Below are positions 1 through 5,980 of a stretch of 24,764 bases of DNA, piece by piece. The translations under genes and the position numbers were made by a program. The DNA is from an uncultured Clostridia bacterium. Lineage in GTDB: Bacteria; Bacillota; Clostridia; Christensenellales; Aristaeellaceae. The stretch is from positions 1-24,764 of the forward strand of contig CALGYL010000220.1 in NCBI GenBank assembly GCA_937934775.1, in the 5' to 3' direction. The number at the start of each line of letters is the position of its first letter. Position 1 is the stretch's first letter. The notes under the pieces were generated by a model, which did not search any database, was not told the origin of the DNA, and saw only the letters and a list, made by a program, of their open reading frames with translations.

Positions 1-34
1 TAAAATTTGCGCCCAACCCGACAGGGCTGAGCGC

Positions 35-51
35 CTTTGTTGATGGTCTGA
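35..51 (+). repeat. Copy 1 of a three-copy intergenic repeat core
   Basis: The 17-nt core CTTTGTTGATGGTCTGA lies just left of a strong palindrome. The same core, with one or two changes, occurs on the minus strand at 11505-11521 (16/17 identical) and 5742-5758 (15/17). All three copies are outside genes. This copy reads rightwards towards the 3' end of rny, so it probably sits in the 3' untranslated region of a plus-strand gene left of the window. Confidence 0.65.
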
Positions 52-72
52 CGCCCGCGCATGCGCGGGCGT
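51..72. terminator. 22-bp perfect palindrome between convergent transcripts
   Basis: Positions 51-72 form a perfect palindrome, ACGCCCGCGCA followed by its reverse complement, directly after the repeat core. It lies between the 3' end of rny (minus strand) and whatever gene precedes the window. As RNA it would fold as a GC-rich hairpin in either direction. The following T-run is only TTT on the plus strand and absent on the minus strand, so intrinsic termination is plausible but not demonstrated. Confidence 0.4.
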
Positions 73-137
73 TTGGGTGCGGTTGATGGATCCTGTACGC
101 CCCTGAAGGGAGTCCCTCCGGCGTTCTTATTCTCTCG

Positions 138-1682
138 TTACTTCGCAAAGTCCACGGCGCGGGTTTCGCGGATGACGTTAACCTTGATCTGGCCGGGGTA
201 CTCCATCTCGCGCTCGATGCGCTTGACGATCTCCTTGGCCAGGATCAGCGTGCCGGCGTCGTTGACGTCCTCGGGCTTGACGATGATGCGGACCTCGCGG
301 CCCGACTGGATGGCGTAGGATTTTTCGACGCCCTCGAAGGAATTGGAGATTTCCTCCAGCTTTTCGAGGCGCTTGATGTAATTCTCCAGCGACTCGCGGC
401 GCGCGCCGGGGCGCGCGGCCGAGATGGCGTCCGCGGCCTGAACCAGCACGGCTTCCACCGTCTGGGGCTCGACGTCGTTGTGGTGGGCGGCGATCGCGTT
501 GATCACCGAAGGCGTTTCGTTGAACTTCTTGGCCAGGTCCACGCCAATGGTGACGTGAGTACCCTCGACCTCGTGGTCGATGGCCTTGCCGATGTCGTGC
601 AAGAGGCCCGCGCGCTTCGCCAGCTGCGCGTCCGCGCCCAGCTCCGCCGCCATGACGCCCGCCAGATGGCTGACTTCGATGGAGTGCTTCAGCACGTTCT
701 GGCCGTAGCTGGTGCGGTACTTCATGCGGCCCAGAAGCTTGACGATTTCGGGATGGATGCCGTGCAGGTTGGTCTCAAACACCGCCTGCTCGCCGGCTTC
801 GCGGATCTGGTTCTCCACCTCGCGGCGGGATTTCTCCACGATTTCCTCGATGCGCGCGGGATGGATGCGCCCGTCGGCAATCAGCTTCTCCAGCGTCATG
901 CGGGCGACCTCGCGGCGCACCGGGTCGAAACCGGAGATAATGACCGCCTCGGGGGTGTCGTCGATGATCAGATCGACGCCGGTGGCGGTTTCCAGGGCGC
1001 GGATGTTGCGGCCCTCGCGGCCGATGATGCGGCCCTTCATGTCGTCGTTGGGGAGCGCCACCACCGAAACGGTGGTCTCGGCCACATGGTCGGCGGCGCA
1101 CTTCTGGATGGCCAGAGCGATCAGGTTGCGAGCCTTCTTGTCGGCCTCTTCCTTGGCCTTGCCCTCGATTTCGCGCACCATGACGGCGGCGTCGTGGTAG
1201 GCATCCTTGCGGATGCGGTCCATCAACTGGTCGCGGGCTTCCTCAAGGGTCAGGTTGGACACGCGCTCCAGCTCTTCCTGCTGCTTGTCGTGCAGCGCCT
1301 GGGCTTCGGCTTCCAACCGTTCCGCGTCTTTGTACTTCTGGTTCAGGTTCTCCTCGCGGGTTTCCAGGTTGTCCAGTTTCTTGTCCAGGGTTTCTTCCCG
1401 CTGGGCGACCCTTCGTTCCAGCCTGGTTACTTCGTTGCGGCGGTCGCGTACTTCCTTGTCCAGTTCGTTCTTCAGCCGAATGATCTCTTCCTTGGCTTCA
1501 AGAATTGCTTCCTTCTTTTTCTCTTCAGCCCTCCGCGTTGCGTCGTCCAGCAGGTTTTTTGCGTAATCTTGCGTCTGTCCGATCTTCTTTTCGGTTACAT
1601 TCTGTCTGTAGAGAAAACCGGCTACCAGGCCTGCGGCCAACGCAATCAACGCGCAGAGCGTCGCGATGATTGGCGTACTCAA
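138..1682 (-). CDS. rny: Ribonuclease Y
   Basis: RNase Y is a membrane-anchored endoribonuclease that starts decay and processing of many mRNAs in Firmicutes. The 514-aa product has the family architecture in order: one N-terminal membrane helix (about residues 5-25), a long charged coiled coil (about 30-195), a KH domain with GRIIGREG (G217-G224), and an HD domain whose metal-binding HD is H362-D363 in LLHDIGKAI. The family is usually about 520 aa. I chose the TTG at 1682: it is preceded by AAGGGGG at 10 nt, the product then begins just before the membrane helix, and the promoter at 1771-1799 lies downstream of the next in-frame ATG (1817), which therefore cannot be used from that promoter. 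The gene is transcribed alone, towards the left edge. Confidence 0.96.
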   Translation of the reverse strand: MSTPIIATLCALIALAAGLVAGFLYRQNVTEKKIGQTQDYAKNLLDDATRRAEEKKKEAILEAKEEIIRLKNELDKEVRDRRNEVTRLERRVAQREETLDKKLDNLETREENLNQKYKDAERLEAEAQALHDKQQEELERVSNLTLEEARDQLMDRIRKDAYHDAAVMVREIEGKAKEEADKKARNLIALAIQKCAADHVAETTVSVVALPNDDMKGRIIGREGRNIRALETATGVDLIIDDTPEAVIISGFDPVRREVARMTLEKLIADGRIHPARIEEIVEKSRREVENQIREAGEQAVFETNLHGIHPEIVKLLGRMKYRTSYGQNVLKHSIEVSHLAGVMAAELGADAQLAKRAGLLHDIGKAIDHEVEGTHVTIGVDLAKKFNETPSVINAIAAHHNDVEPQTVEAVLVQAADAISAARPGARRESLENYIKRLEKLEEISNSFEGVEKSYAIQSGREVRIIVKPEDVNDAGTLILAKEIVKRIEREMEYPGQIKVNVIRETRAVDFAK

Positions 1683-1770
1683 TGAAAGTTGTCCCCCTTC
1701 CTGCAAATTTAACGGAACCGGCGCAGATGCGCCGAGATAAATCCAGCCAACAGACTTGACTATCAGAACT

Positions 1771-1799
1771 ATTTTACTTGCTTCTTTACTATGTGTCAA
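1771..1799 (-). promoter_or_regulatory. Sigma-A promoter of rny
   Basis: On the minus strand TTGACA (1794-1799) and TAAAAT (1771-1776) are separated by exactly 17 bp. Transcription would start near 1764, giving a leader of about 80 nt before the TTG start at 1682. Confidence 0.85.
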
Positions 1800-1820
1800 G
1801 CCATTGAGGAAAACCACTGG

Positions 1821-1871
1821 GGATTTAACCGGAAGATTTCGTTACGCGCCCGCCCTGCGGCTTCCCATTTT
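1821..1871. repeat. 51-bp direct repeat, copy 1
   Basis: This 51-bp stretch, beginning GGATTTAACC and ending CTTCCCATTTT, is identical at every base to 2075-2125. The copies are 203 bp apart in the same orientation and bracket a cluster of hairpins. This copy begins just upstream of the rny promoter. Confidence 0.9.
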
Positions 1872-1876
1872 ATAAA

Positions 1877-2042
1877 GCGCTGAAAAAGCCATTCGGTTTT
1901 TTCAGCGCAAAGGAGAAAAGCCGCGTGCGCCTGAAATCCCGCCGGATTTCCGGGCGGCGCACTGACTTATGGTATTGTTTCTTCCACCAGTGCGCGCACT
2001 GGTTACCAGAAACCGTTCCCGGCGTGCCTGCCGCCGGGAACG
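1877..2042. other. Hairpin cluster between the 51-bp repeats
   Basis: Four inverted repeats are packed into the spacer between the direct repeats. (1) 1877-1887 pairs with 1898-1908, an 11-bp stem GCGCTGAAAAA that can extend through GCC/GGT. (2) 1926-1931 pairs with 1956-1961 (TGCGCC/GGCGCA), enclosing a 7-bp inner stem GAAATCC/GGATTTC at 1933-1950. (3) 1986-2003 is an 18-bp perfect palindrome ACCAGTGCG/CGCACTGGT. (4) 2014-2024 pairs with 2032-2042, an 11-bp stem CGTTCCCGGCG with a 7-nt loop. None has a good T-run. I see no credible gene in the whole 1683-2178 gap: the 73-codon ORF at 1925-2146 has no family signature and runs through the palindromes and the second repeat. Confidence 0.7.
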
Positions 2043-2074
2043 ATTGGAAGGAACGAAGGGGTTGTCCGCACGCC

Positions 2075-2125
2075 GGATTTAACCGGAAGATTTCGTTACG
2101 CGCCCGCCCTGCGGCTTCCCATTTT
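2075..2125. repeat. 51-bp direct repeat, copy 2
   Basis: It is identical to 1821-1871. Its right end carries TTCCCA, which falls 17 bp before a TACAAT hexamer just outside the repeat, so this copy may supply the -35 element of the following gene. Confidence 0.9.
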
Positions 2126-2144
2126 GCGCCGGCGGTGCTACAAT
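2116..2144 (+). promoter_or_regulatory. Probable promoter of the PatB/MalY-type gene
   Basis: TTCCCA (2116-2121, 4/6 match to TTGACA) and TACAAT (2139-2144, 5/6 match to TATAAT) are separated by 17 bp. The -35 is inside the 51-bp repeat. The -10 overlaps the ATG at 2143, which argues for the downstream start at 2179. Confidence 0.55.
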
Positions 2145-2178
2145 GAAAGCGATATTTTTGTTACCGGGAGCGAAAGCG

Positions 2179-3357
2179 ATGGAACGCGCGTTTTTTGATG
2201 CCTTTGATGCCGGAATCGACCGCTGCGGAACCTACTGTGAAAAATGGGATCACAACAAAGAAATTTTCGGCCGGGCGGATGTGCTGCCCATGTGGGTGGC
2301 CGACATGGACTTTGCCACGCCCGACTGCGTGCGGGACGCGCTGATCAGCCGCGCATCCCACGGCGCTTACGGTTATACCAATTACGACGAGCCGATGTTT
2401 CAGGCCGTCGCCGATTGGATGAAGGCGCGCCACGGCTTTGACATGCTCCCCGAGTGGGCGCTGTACTCCTCCGGCGTGGTGGATTCGATCCTGTTCGCGC
2501 TGAAGGCGGTCACAAAGCCGGGCGACAGGGTGATCGTGCAACCGCCGGTCTACGGCCCGTTCTACCGTATGACCAAGCGCGCGGGCTGCGAGCTGGTCGT
2601 AAATCCCCTGGTCGAGACCGAGGACGGCTGGCGCATGAACCTTGCGCAGCTGGAAAAACAGCTTCGGTCCGGCGCGAAGGCGATGATCCTGTGCAGCCCC
2701 CACAACCCGGTGGGCCGCGTGTGGACCCGGGACGAGCTGCAGACACTGATGAACCTTCTGAACCGGTATGGCGTTTCGCTGATCGCCGACGAGATCCACG
2801 CGGATTTCGCGCTGCCCGGGCACCCGCACACCTGCTCGCAGACGATCGAGGGCGCGGAGAAGGCAATCCTGCTGGTCTCCGCCACCAAGACGTTCAACTT
2901 GGCGGGGCTTCGGACCTCCACGATGATCATCCGGGACGACGCGCTCCGGGCGAAGGTCAAGGACCTGATGGAAAAGATGGGCGCCGATACGCCCAACATC
3001 TTCGGCGCGGTGGCGCAGACCACCGCCTACAGGTGCGCCGCGCCCTGGCTGGACGCGCTTGTTGCGTACCTGGACGAAAACCGCGCGCTGGCCGAGGCGT
3101 ATCTTGCCGAATATGCCCCCTCGATCAAGCCCAGCCGCATGGAGGGCACCTACTTGATGTGGCTGGACTGCAGGGCGCTGAAACTCCCGCAGGAGGCGCT
3201 GGAGCGCTTCTTCATCGAAAAAGCAGGCCTGGGGCTGTCCTCCGGCACCCACTTCGGGGCGGACGGCGCGGGCTTCATGCGCATCAATCTGGCCGCGCCC
3301 AGGAGCCGCGTGCAGGAAGCCCTGACGCGCATTGGGGAAGCGGTGAAGGCAAAGTGA
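2179..3357 (+). CDS. patB: PatB/MalY-type PLP-dependent C-S lyase / aminotransferase
   Basis: This is a fold-type I pyridoxal phosphate enzyme of the MalY/PatB group, whose members typically cleave cystathionine or other cysteine S-conjugates to a thiol, pyruvate and ammonia in the cytosol. Family marks in the 392-aa product are the N-terminal RCGTYCEKWD and LPMWVADMDF, the HGAYGYTNY stretch, CSPHNPVGR, the cofactor-binding DEIHADF, and the Schiff-base lysine Lys237 in SATKTFNLAG, followed by the glycine-rich C-terminal small domain. The length fits the family. I prefer the ATG at 2179, 8 nt after GGGAG, over the ATG at 2143, which overlaps the predicted -10. The next gene overlaps its stop codon, suggesting co-translation. 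Cystathionine beta-lyase activity is an inference from family; a plain aminotransferase is less likely. Confidence 0.9.
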   Translation: MERAFFDAFDAGIDRCGTYCEKWDHNKEIFGRADVLPMWVADMDFATPDCVRDALISRASHGAYGYTNYDEPMFQAVADWMKARHGFDMLPEWALYSSGVVDSILFALKAVTKPGDRVIVQPPVYGPFYRMTKRAGCELVVNPLVETEDGWRMNLAQLEKQLRSGAKAMILCSPHNPVGRVWTRDELQTLMNLLNRYGVSLIADEIHADFALPGHPHTCSQTIEGAEKAILLVSATKTFNLAGLRTSTMIIRDDALRAKVKDLMEKMGADTPNIFGAVAQTTAYRCAAPWLDALVAYLDENRALAEAYLAEYAPSIKPSRMEGTYLMWLDCRALKLPQEALERFFIEKAGLGLSSGTHFGADGAGFMRINLAAPRSRVQEALTRIGEAVKAK

Positions 3358-3938
3358 GCGTCCTGATCTTTGATACGGAAGCCACCGATCTCGTCCCCGG
3401 CCAGATCTGTCAGCTTTCCTATTTACTGGCGGACGGCGAACGCGTCACGGGGAAGAACCTGTTCTACGAAGTGGACGACATGAGCGAAGGCGCGCTGGAA
3501 GTGCATGGCCTGACACTGGAAATGCTCCGGGAACTGTCCGGCGGGGCGCGCTTTGAGGACAGGGCGCGGGAGGTCTTTGAGGACTTCGCCGCGGCCAAAT
3601 TGTGGGTGGGCCACAACGTGTCGGCGGACGACCGCTACCTCCGCGTTGAGATGGAGCGCTGCGGCCTGAAGCTGCCCAAGAAAACCACCTTCTGCACAAT
3701 GAACTACTTCACCTCCGATATGAACCTGGCCAGAAAGGTCAACATTGGCCGGCCCAAGCCGCCCAAGCTGACCGAACTCGTCCAGTTCTTCGATCTTTCT
3801 GAGGAGTTTGTCGCCGAAAAGGCCGCCGAATGGTTTGGCGGCGGCGGCGCGCTGCACGACGCCCGGTTCGATACCGCCGCCACCTACCTGTGCCTGGTCG
3901 AGGGCACGAAGCGCGGCAGGGTCCGGGGCGTATTGTAG
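3354..3938 (+). CDS. DnaQ-like (DEDDh) 3'-5' exonuclease
   Basis: The 194-aa product is a single-domain exonuclease of the DEDDh class, which removes nucleotides from 3' ends with two metal ions. The motifs are in order: ExoI FDTEATD (Asp7, Glu9), ExoII around HNVSADDRYL (His87; Asp92 or Asp93), and ExoIII HDARFD (His168, Asp173). It has no polymerase domain or BRCT domain, so it is a stand-alone nuclease; whether it acts on DNA or RNA cannot be read from sequence. The GTG start at 3354 overlaps the TGA of the preceding lyase gene (GTGA), with GAAGG 5 nt upstream. It is probably the second gene of a two-gene operon, although the two functions have no obvious link. Confidence 0.85.
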   Translation: MSVLIFDTEATDLVPGQICQLSYLLADGERVTGKNLFYEVDDMSEGALEVHGLTLEMLRELSGGARFEDRAREVFEDFAAAKLWVGHNVSADDRYLRVEMERCGLKLPKKTTFCTMNYFTSDMNLARKVNIGRPKPPKLTELVQFFDLSEEFVAEKAAEWFGGGGALHDARFDTAATYLCLVEGTKRGRVRGVL

Positions 3939-4209
3939 GGCACCGGAATTTCGTCCGCTTTTCCGGACGCACAGGCTGCCCGGATGGAAAATCAAGGAGA
4001 AACGCGTGCGTTTCCCGTAAAATGCGCATCGGGCGCGGCTCACCCAAACGCACGGCTCGCGTTCGACCCTTCCATGCGCGCAGCCCCAACCTTGCACGGC
4101 TTGTCCAAAGGCTCGGCGCGTTCGATCTTTCTGTGCGCACATACCAGGGGGCTTGCGCCGTCCCAGCGGAAAATTAACCGGTTCACCCGGATTTTCCCGC
4201 AGGTTTTCC
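3939..4209. other. Non-coding gap before tRNA-Arg
   Basis: I see no convincing gene here; open frames on both strands lack family signatures. It holds a 6-bp hairpin right after the exonuclease stop (3952-3957 with 3964-3969, CGTCCG/CGGACG, no T-run), a short palindrome GAAACGC-GT-GCGTTTC at 3999-4014, and an imperfect direct repeat (4054-4079 and 4110-4138) sharing GCGTTCGA and flanking bases. Confidence 0.5.
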
Positions 4210-4238
4210 TTGACAAATCCGCCAGTCGGCGCTATAAT
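4210..4238 (+). promoter_or_regulatory. Consensus sigma-A promoter of tRNA-Arg
   Basis: TTGACA (4210-4215) and TATAAT (4233-4238), both perfect consensus, are separated by 17 bp. Transcription would begin near 4245, about 15 nt before the mature tRNA. Confidence 0.93.
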
Positions 4239-4259
4239 AGTCAAGCGTTGTTGAAATGT

Positions 4260-4336
4260 GTGCCCGTAGCTCAGCCGGATAGAGTGTTTGGCTACGAACC
4301 AAAAGGTCGTGGGTTCGAATCCCTCCGGGCACGCCA
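4260..4336 (+). tRNA. tRNA-Arg (anticodon ACG)
   Basis: The acceptor stem GTGCCCG (4260-4266) pairs perfectly with CGGGCAC (4326-4332); discriminator G at 4333; CCA is encoded at 4334-4336. The anticodon loop is CTACGAA on a perfect TTTGG/CCAAA stem, giving anticodon ACG (read as ICG after A34 deamination), which decodes CGU, CGC and CGA. The T loop is TTCGAAT. Two stem weaknesses are visible: a G-U pair closing the D stem and a U-U mismatch in the T stem (GTGGG/CCCTC). The gene stands alone between its own promoter and terminator, and an integrase remnant follows, as is common at tRNA integration sites. Confidence 0.95.
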
Positions 4337-4340
4337 CAAG

Positions 4341-4382
4341 GAAAATGTGCAGTTCAGAATATGGACTGCACATTTTCTTTTT
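4341..4382 (+). terminator. Intrinsic terminator after tRNA-Arg
   Basis: A perfect 13-bp stem (GAAAATGTGCAGT at 4341-4353 with its complement at 4365-4377) is followed by TTTTT at 4378-4382. It begins 4 nt after the encoded CCA. Confidence 0.92.
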
Positions 4383-4439
4383 CACCATGCACAAATATTC
4401 CGATTGAATTGTTACTGAATCGTTATGCTCCGAAGGGCC

Positions 4440-4471
4440 AAAAACCGTTTTGTGCGTCAGATGCACAAAAC
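4440..4471 (-). terminator. Intrinsic terminator of the integrase remnant
   Basis: Reading the minus strand, GTTTTGTGC (4471-4463) pairs with GCACAAAAC (4455-4447) around a 7-nt loop, then GG and five T (4444-4440). It starts immediately after the integrase stop codon, so the original element's terminator has survived. Confidence 0.8.
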
Positions 4472-5092
4472 CTACACAAAAGGCATCACTTTTCCCATCG
4501 TTTCCCCGGCAAAAAGCACCTGTTTTTTCTGGCTGTGGACGTACCGGTTCATGGTTGTTCCAATATCCGCATGCCCGCCAATGGCCTGAATGGTCTTTGG
4601 ATCAATGCCCGCATTGTTCAGCATGGTAAGATATGTGTGCCTGAGAACGTGCGCGGTTGCCCCGTGCAGGTCAATGGTGCGCTCTATTCTCTCAATGCTC
4701 CGTTCATACTTCATCAGCGTTATGGGCGCTTCGCCGCCAACGATATAGCCTGTCACCTCCAGCGGCTTGATGGATTCAAGCAATTGCGGAAGCAGCGGAA
4801 CATCCCTGACACCTGATTTGGACTTGGGCGTTCCGATAATGGGCTGGTTGGACGTAAAGGTAACGTTCCGCTGAACGTGAATCAGCCCTTGGGCAATGTC
4901 AATATCTTCCCACCGAAGCCCCAGCATTTCTCCGCGCCGCAAGCCAGTAAAGGTCAGCAGGGCCAATAGCCGCTGGTCTTCACATTCAAGCCGTTTCAAA
5001 CTATGGATAATATCGGTCATATCCTCCAGCGTCAACGCGTCACGCTGCTTCGTTGCCTTGCTTGAATCGCGTTTTGCCCCCGCTTTTCGACT
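4472..5092 (-). pseudogene. Tyrosine recombinase/integrase, C-terminal remnant
   Basis: The open frame encodes most of the catalytic domain of a phage- or ICE-type tyrosine integrase: the first Arg in TGLRRGEMLGLRW, AHVLRHTY with the His-x-x-Arg box, GGHADIGTTMNRYVH with the third His/Gly and the presumed Tyr nucleophile. The usual N-terminal parts (arm-binding and SAM-like core-binding domains, about 150-200 residues) are missing: going upstream, the homologous-looking frame reaches an in-frame TAA at 5093-5095. A TTG at 5035 could start a 187-aa fragment, but without the core-binding domain it is unlikely to recombine. Its 3' end points at tRNA-Arg, the usual layout of an integrase beside attL, so it is probably what is left of an element that integrated at this tRNA and was then deleted. 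Confidence 0.82.
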
Positions 5093-5157
5093 TTACACAA
5101 AATCCGGGATTGACCCCTCTCACCGGGCACCCGAGTCGCTCCCGATTTGCCCACGAA

Positions 5158-5574
5158 TTACGTAGCTGTCTGCATCTCACACAGCATGCTCGCAATTGTG
5201 TGGTTTTTGAAGCAGCATTCTATTTCATCCTGCAATTCCTGATAGACCTGACGGACCTTGCAGTACCTCGCCGCACCCCGTGAACAGGGTTCGCCGGGTT
5301 CCAAGCAGCGGTTGATCCTGATCGTCCGTTCCATAACCTCTATCACATCATACAGGGTAATCTCTTCAGGCGCTCGGGCCAAAGAGTATCCCCCTTTTGC
5401 GCCGGAGAGCGCCTGTACCAACCCGCCCTCCCGCATGTCTCGCATAATGTTCACCAAGTACTCTCGAGGAATCTGCATTGCCTCGGAAATTTCTATTGAC
5501 GTCGTTATCCGGCCTGTCTCTGCGAGAAAAAGCAATGTTCTTACCGCGTAATCCGTCGTTATCTTAAGCTGCAC
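5158..5574 (-). CDS. Rrf2-family transcriptional regulator with Fe-S cysteines
   Basis: The 138-aa product has the Rrf2/IscR/NsrR fold: a winged helix-turn-helix at the N-terminus (ITTDYAVRTLLFLA, then ISEAMQIPREYLVNIM as recognition region), the family motif SGAKGGYSLAR, and three cysteines C90, C97 and C105 (C-x6-C-x7-C) where family members hold a [2Fe-2S] or [4Fe-4S] cluster. It is therefore likely a redox, iron or NO sensor acting as a DNA-bound repressor or activator. The start is GTG at 5574 with AGAGAGG about 10 nt upstream. A weak promoter may lie at 5689-5717 (TATACT, 17 bp, TTGCGC on the minus strand). It is divergent from the activase operon; control of that operon is possible but unproven. 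Confidence 0.88.
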   Translation of the reverse strand: MQLKITTDYAVRTLLFLAETGRITTSIEISEAMQIPREYLVNIMRDMREGGLVQALSGAKGGYSLARAPEEITLYDVIEVMERTIRINRCLEPGEPCSRGAARYCKVRQVYQELQDEIECCFKNHTIASMLCEMQTAT

Positions 5575-5737
5575 TGGATTTCTACCTCTCTACCGCTTAT
5601 CCCTGAGGACTTGATTGCGTATTCCGGCCGATTTCAACGGTTCGATGGACAACACCTGAACACTCTGCTTGAAGAAGGATTACTCGATAGTATACCTGTT
5701 CGTCGCAAATTGCGCAAGCGGGGAATGTGCTCGGAGG

Positions 5738-5784
5738 GCGCTCAGACTGTCAACAAAGTCCCGTTCTTCTTCATTCGCTTCCGG
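5738..5784 (-). repeat. Copy 2 of the intergenic repeat family
   Basis: These 47 bp are 42/47 identical to 11501-11547 in the same orientation, and the 17-nt core (5742-5758, minus strand) matches 35-51 at 15 of 17 positions. It lies in the 406-bp gap between the Rrf2 gene and the activase operon (5575-5980). I see no real gene in that gap; overlapping ORFs in several frames have no family signature. Here no strong hairpin follows the core. Confidence 0.7.
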
Positions 5785-5908
5785 GGGAGTCTCAGGCGCG
5801 CGCAGCACAGAAGGAATCCTTACAGAAAATACCGAAGTGGAGGGCGGCAACGTTCTGCGCGAAAAGATTCAGTCAAGCGGTGGAATTCATATTTTTGTAT
5901 GCTCTCTA

Positions 5909-5937
5909 TTGACAATGTATGGCAATCCGGCTAGAAT
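5909..5937 (+). promoter_or_regulatory. Sigma-A promoter of the activase operon
   Basis: TTGACA (5909-5914) and TAGAAT (5932-5937) are separated by 17 bp. Transcription would start near 5944, inside the inverted repeat at 5940-5967, 37 nt before the ATG. Confidence 0.85.
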
Positions 5938-5939
5938 TG

Positions 5940-5967
5940 CAAGCAAGCACTTACTCGCGCTTGATTG
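5940..5967. promoter_or_regulatory. Candidate operator of the activase operon
   Basis: CAAGCAAGC (5940-5948) is repeated in inverse orientation as GCTTGATTG (5959-5967), 8 of 9 positions matching, with a 10-bp centre. It starts 2 bp after the -10 hexamer and reaches the Shine-Dalgarno site, a typical repressor position. The TetR protein encoded third in this operon is the first candidate ligand; the divergent Rrf2 protein is the second. Confidence 0.45.
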
Positions 5968-5980
5968 AAGGACAGTATTT

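Noticed and set aside
480..1685. A 401-codon ORF on the plus strand opposite rny
   Set aside because: It is the antisense shadow of a GC-rich coding region; its low-complexity translation has no family features.
1683..1817. In-frame extension of rny to the ATG at 1817
   Set aside because: The predicted promoter lies inside it, and the TTG at 1682 has a well-spaced ribosome site and gives the normal RNase Y N-terminus.
2454..3353. The long upstream extension of the exonuclease frame through the PatB/MalY gene
   Set aside because: This part is the out-of-frame shadow of the lyase gene; the exonuclease domain begins at the GTG at 3354.
3984..4418. An ORF running through tRNA-Arg and its terminator
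   Set aside because: It overlaps a well-defined tRNA gene; no protein family is suggested.
5123..5130. CCGGGCAC, also present in the tRNA-Arg 3' end (4325-4332), as a possible attR core
   Set aside because: Eight identical bases with different flanks are too few; integrase cores at tRNAs are normally longer.
5611..5934. Overlapping ORFs in the gap between the Rrf2 gene and the activase operon
   Set aside because: They cross the repeat copy and the activase promoter and have no ribosome sites or family features.
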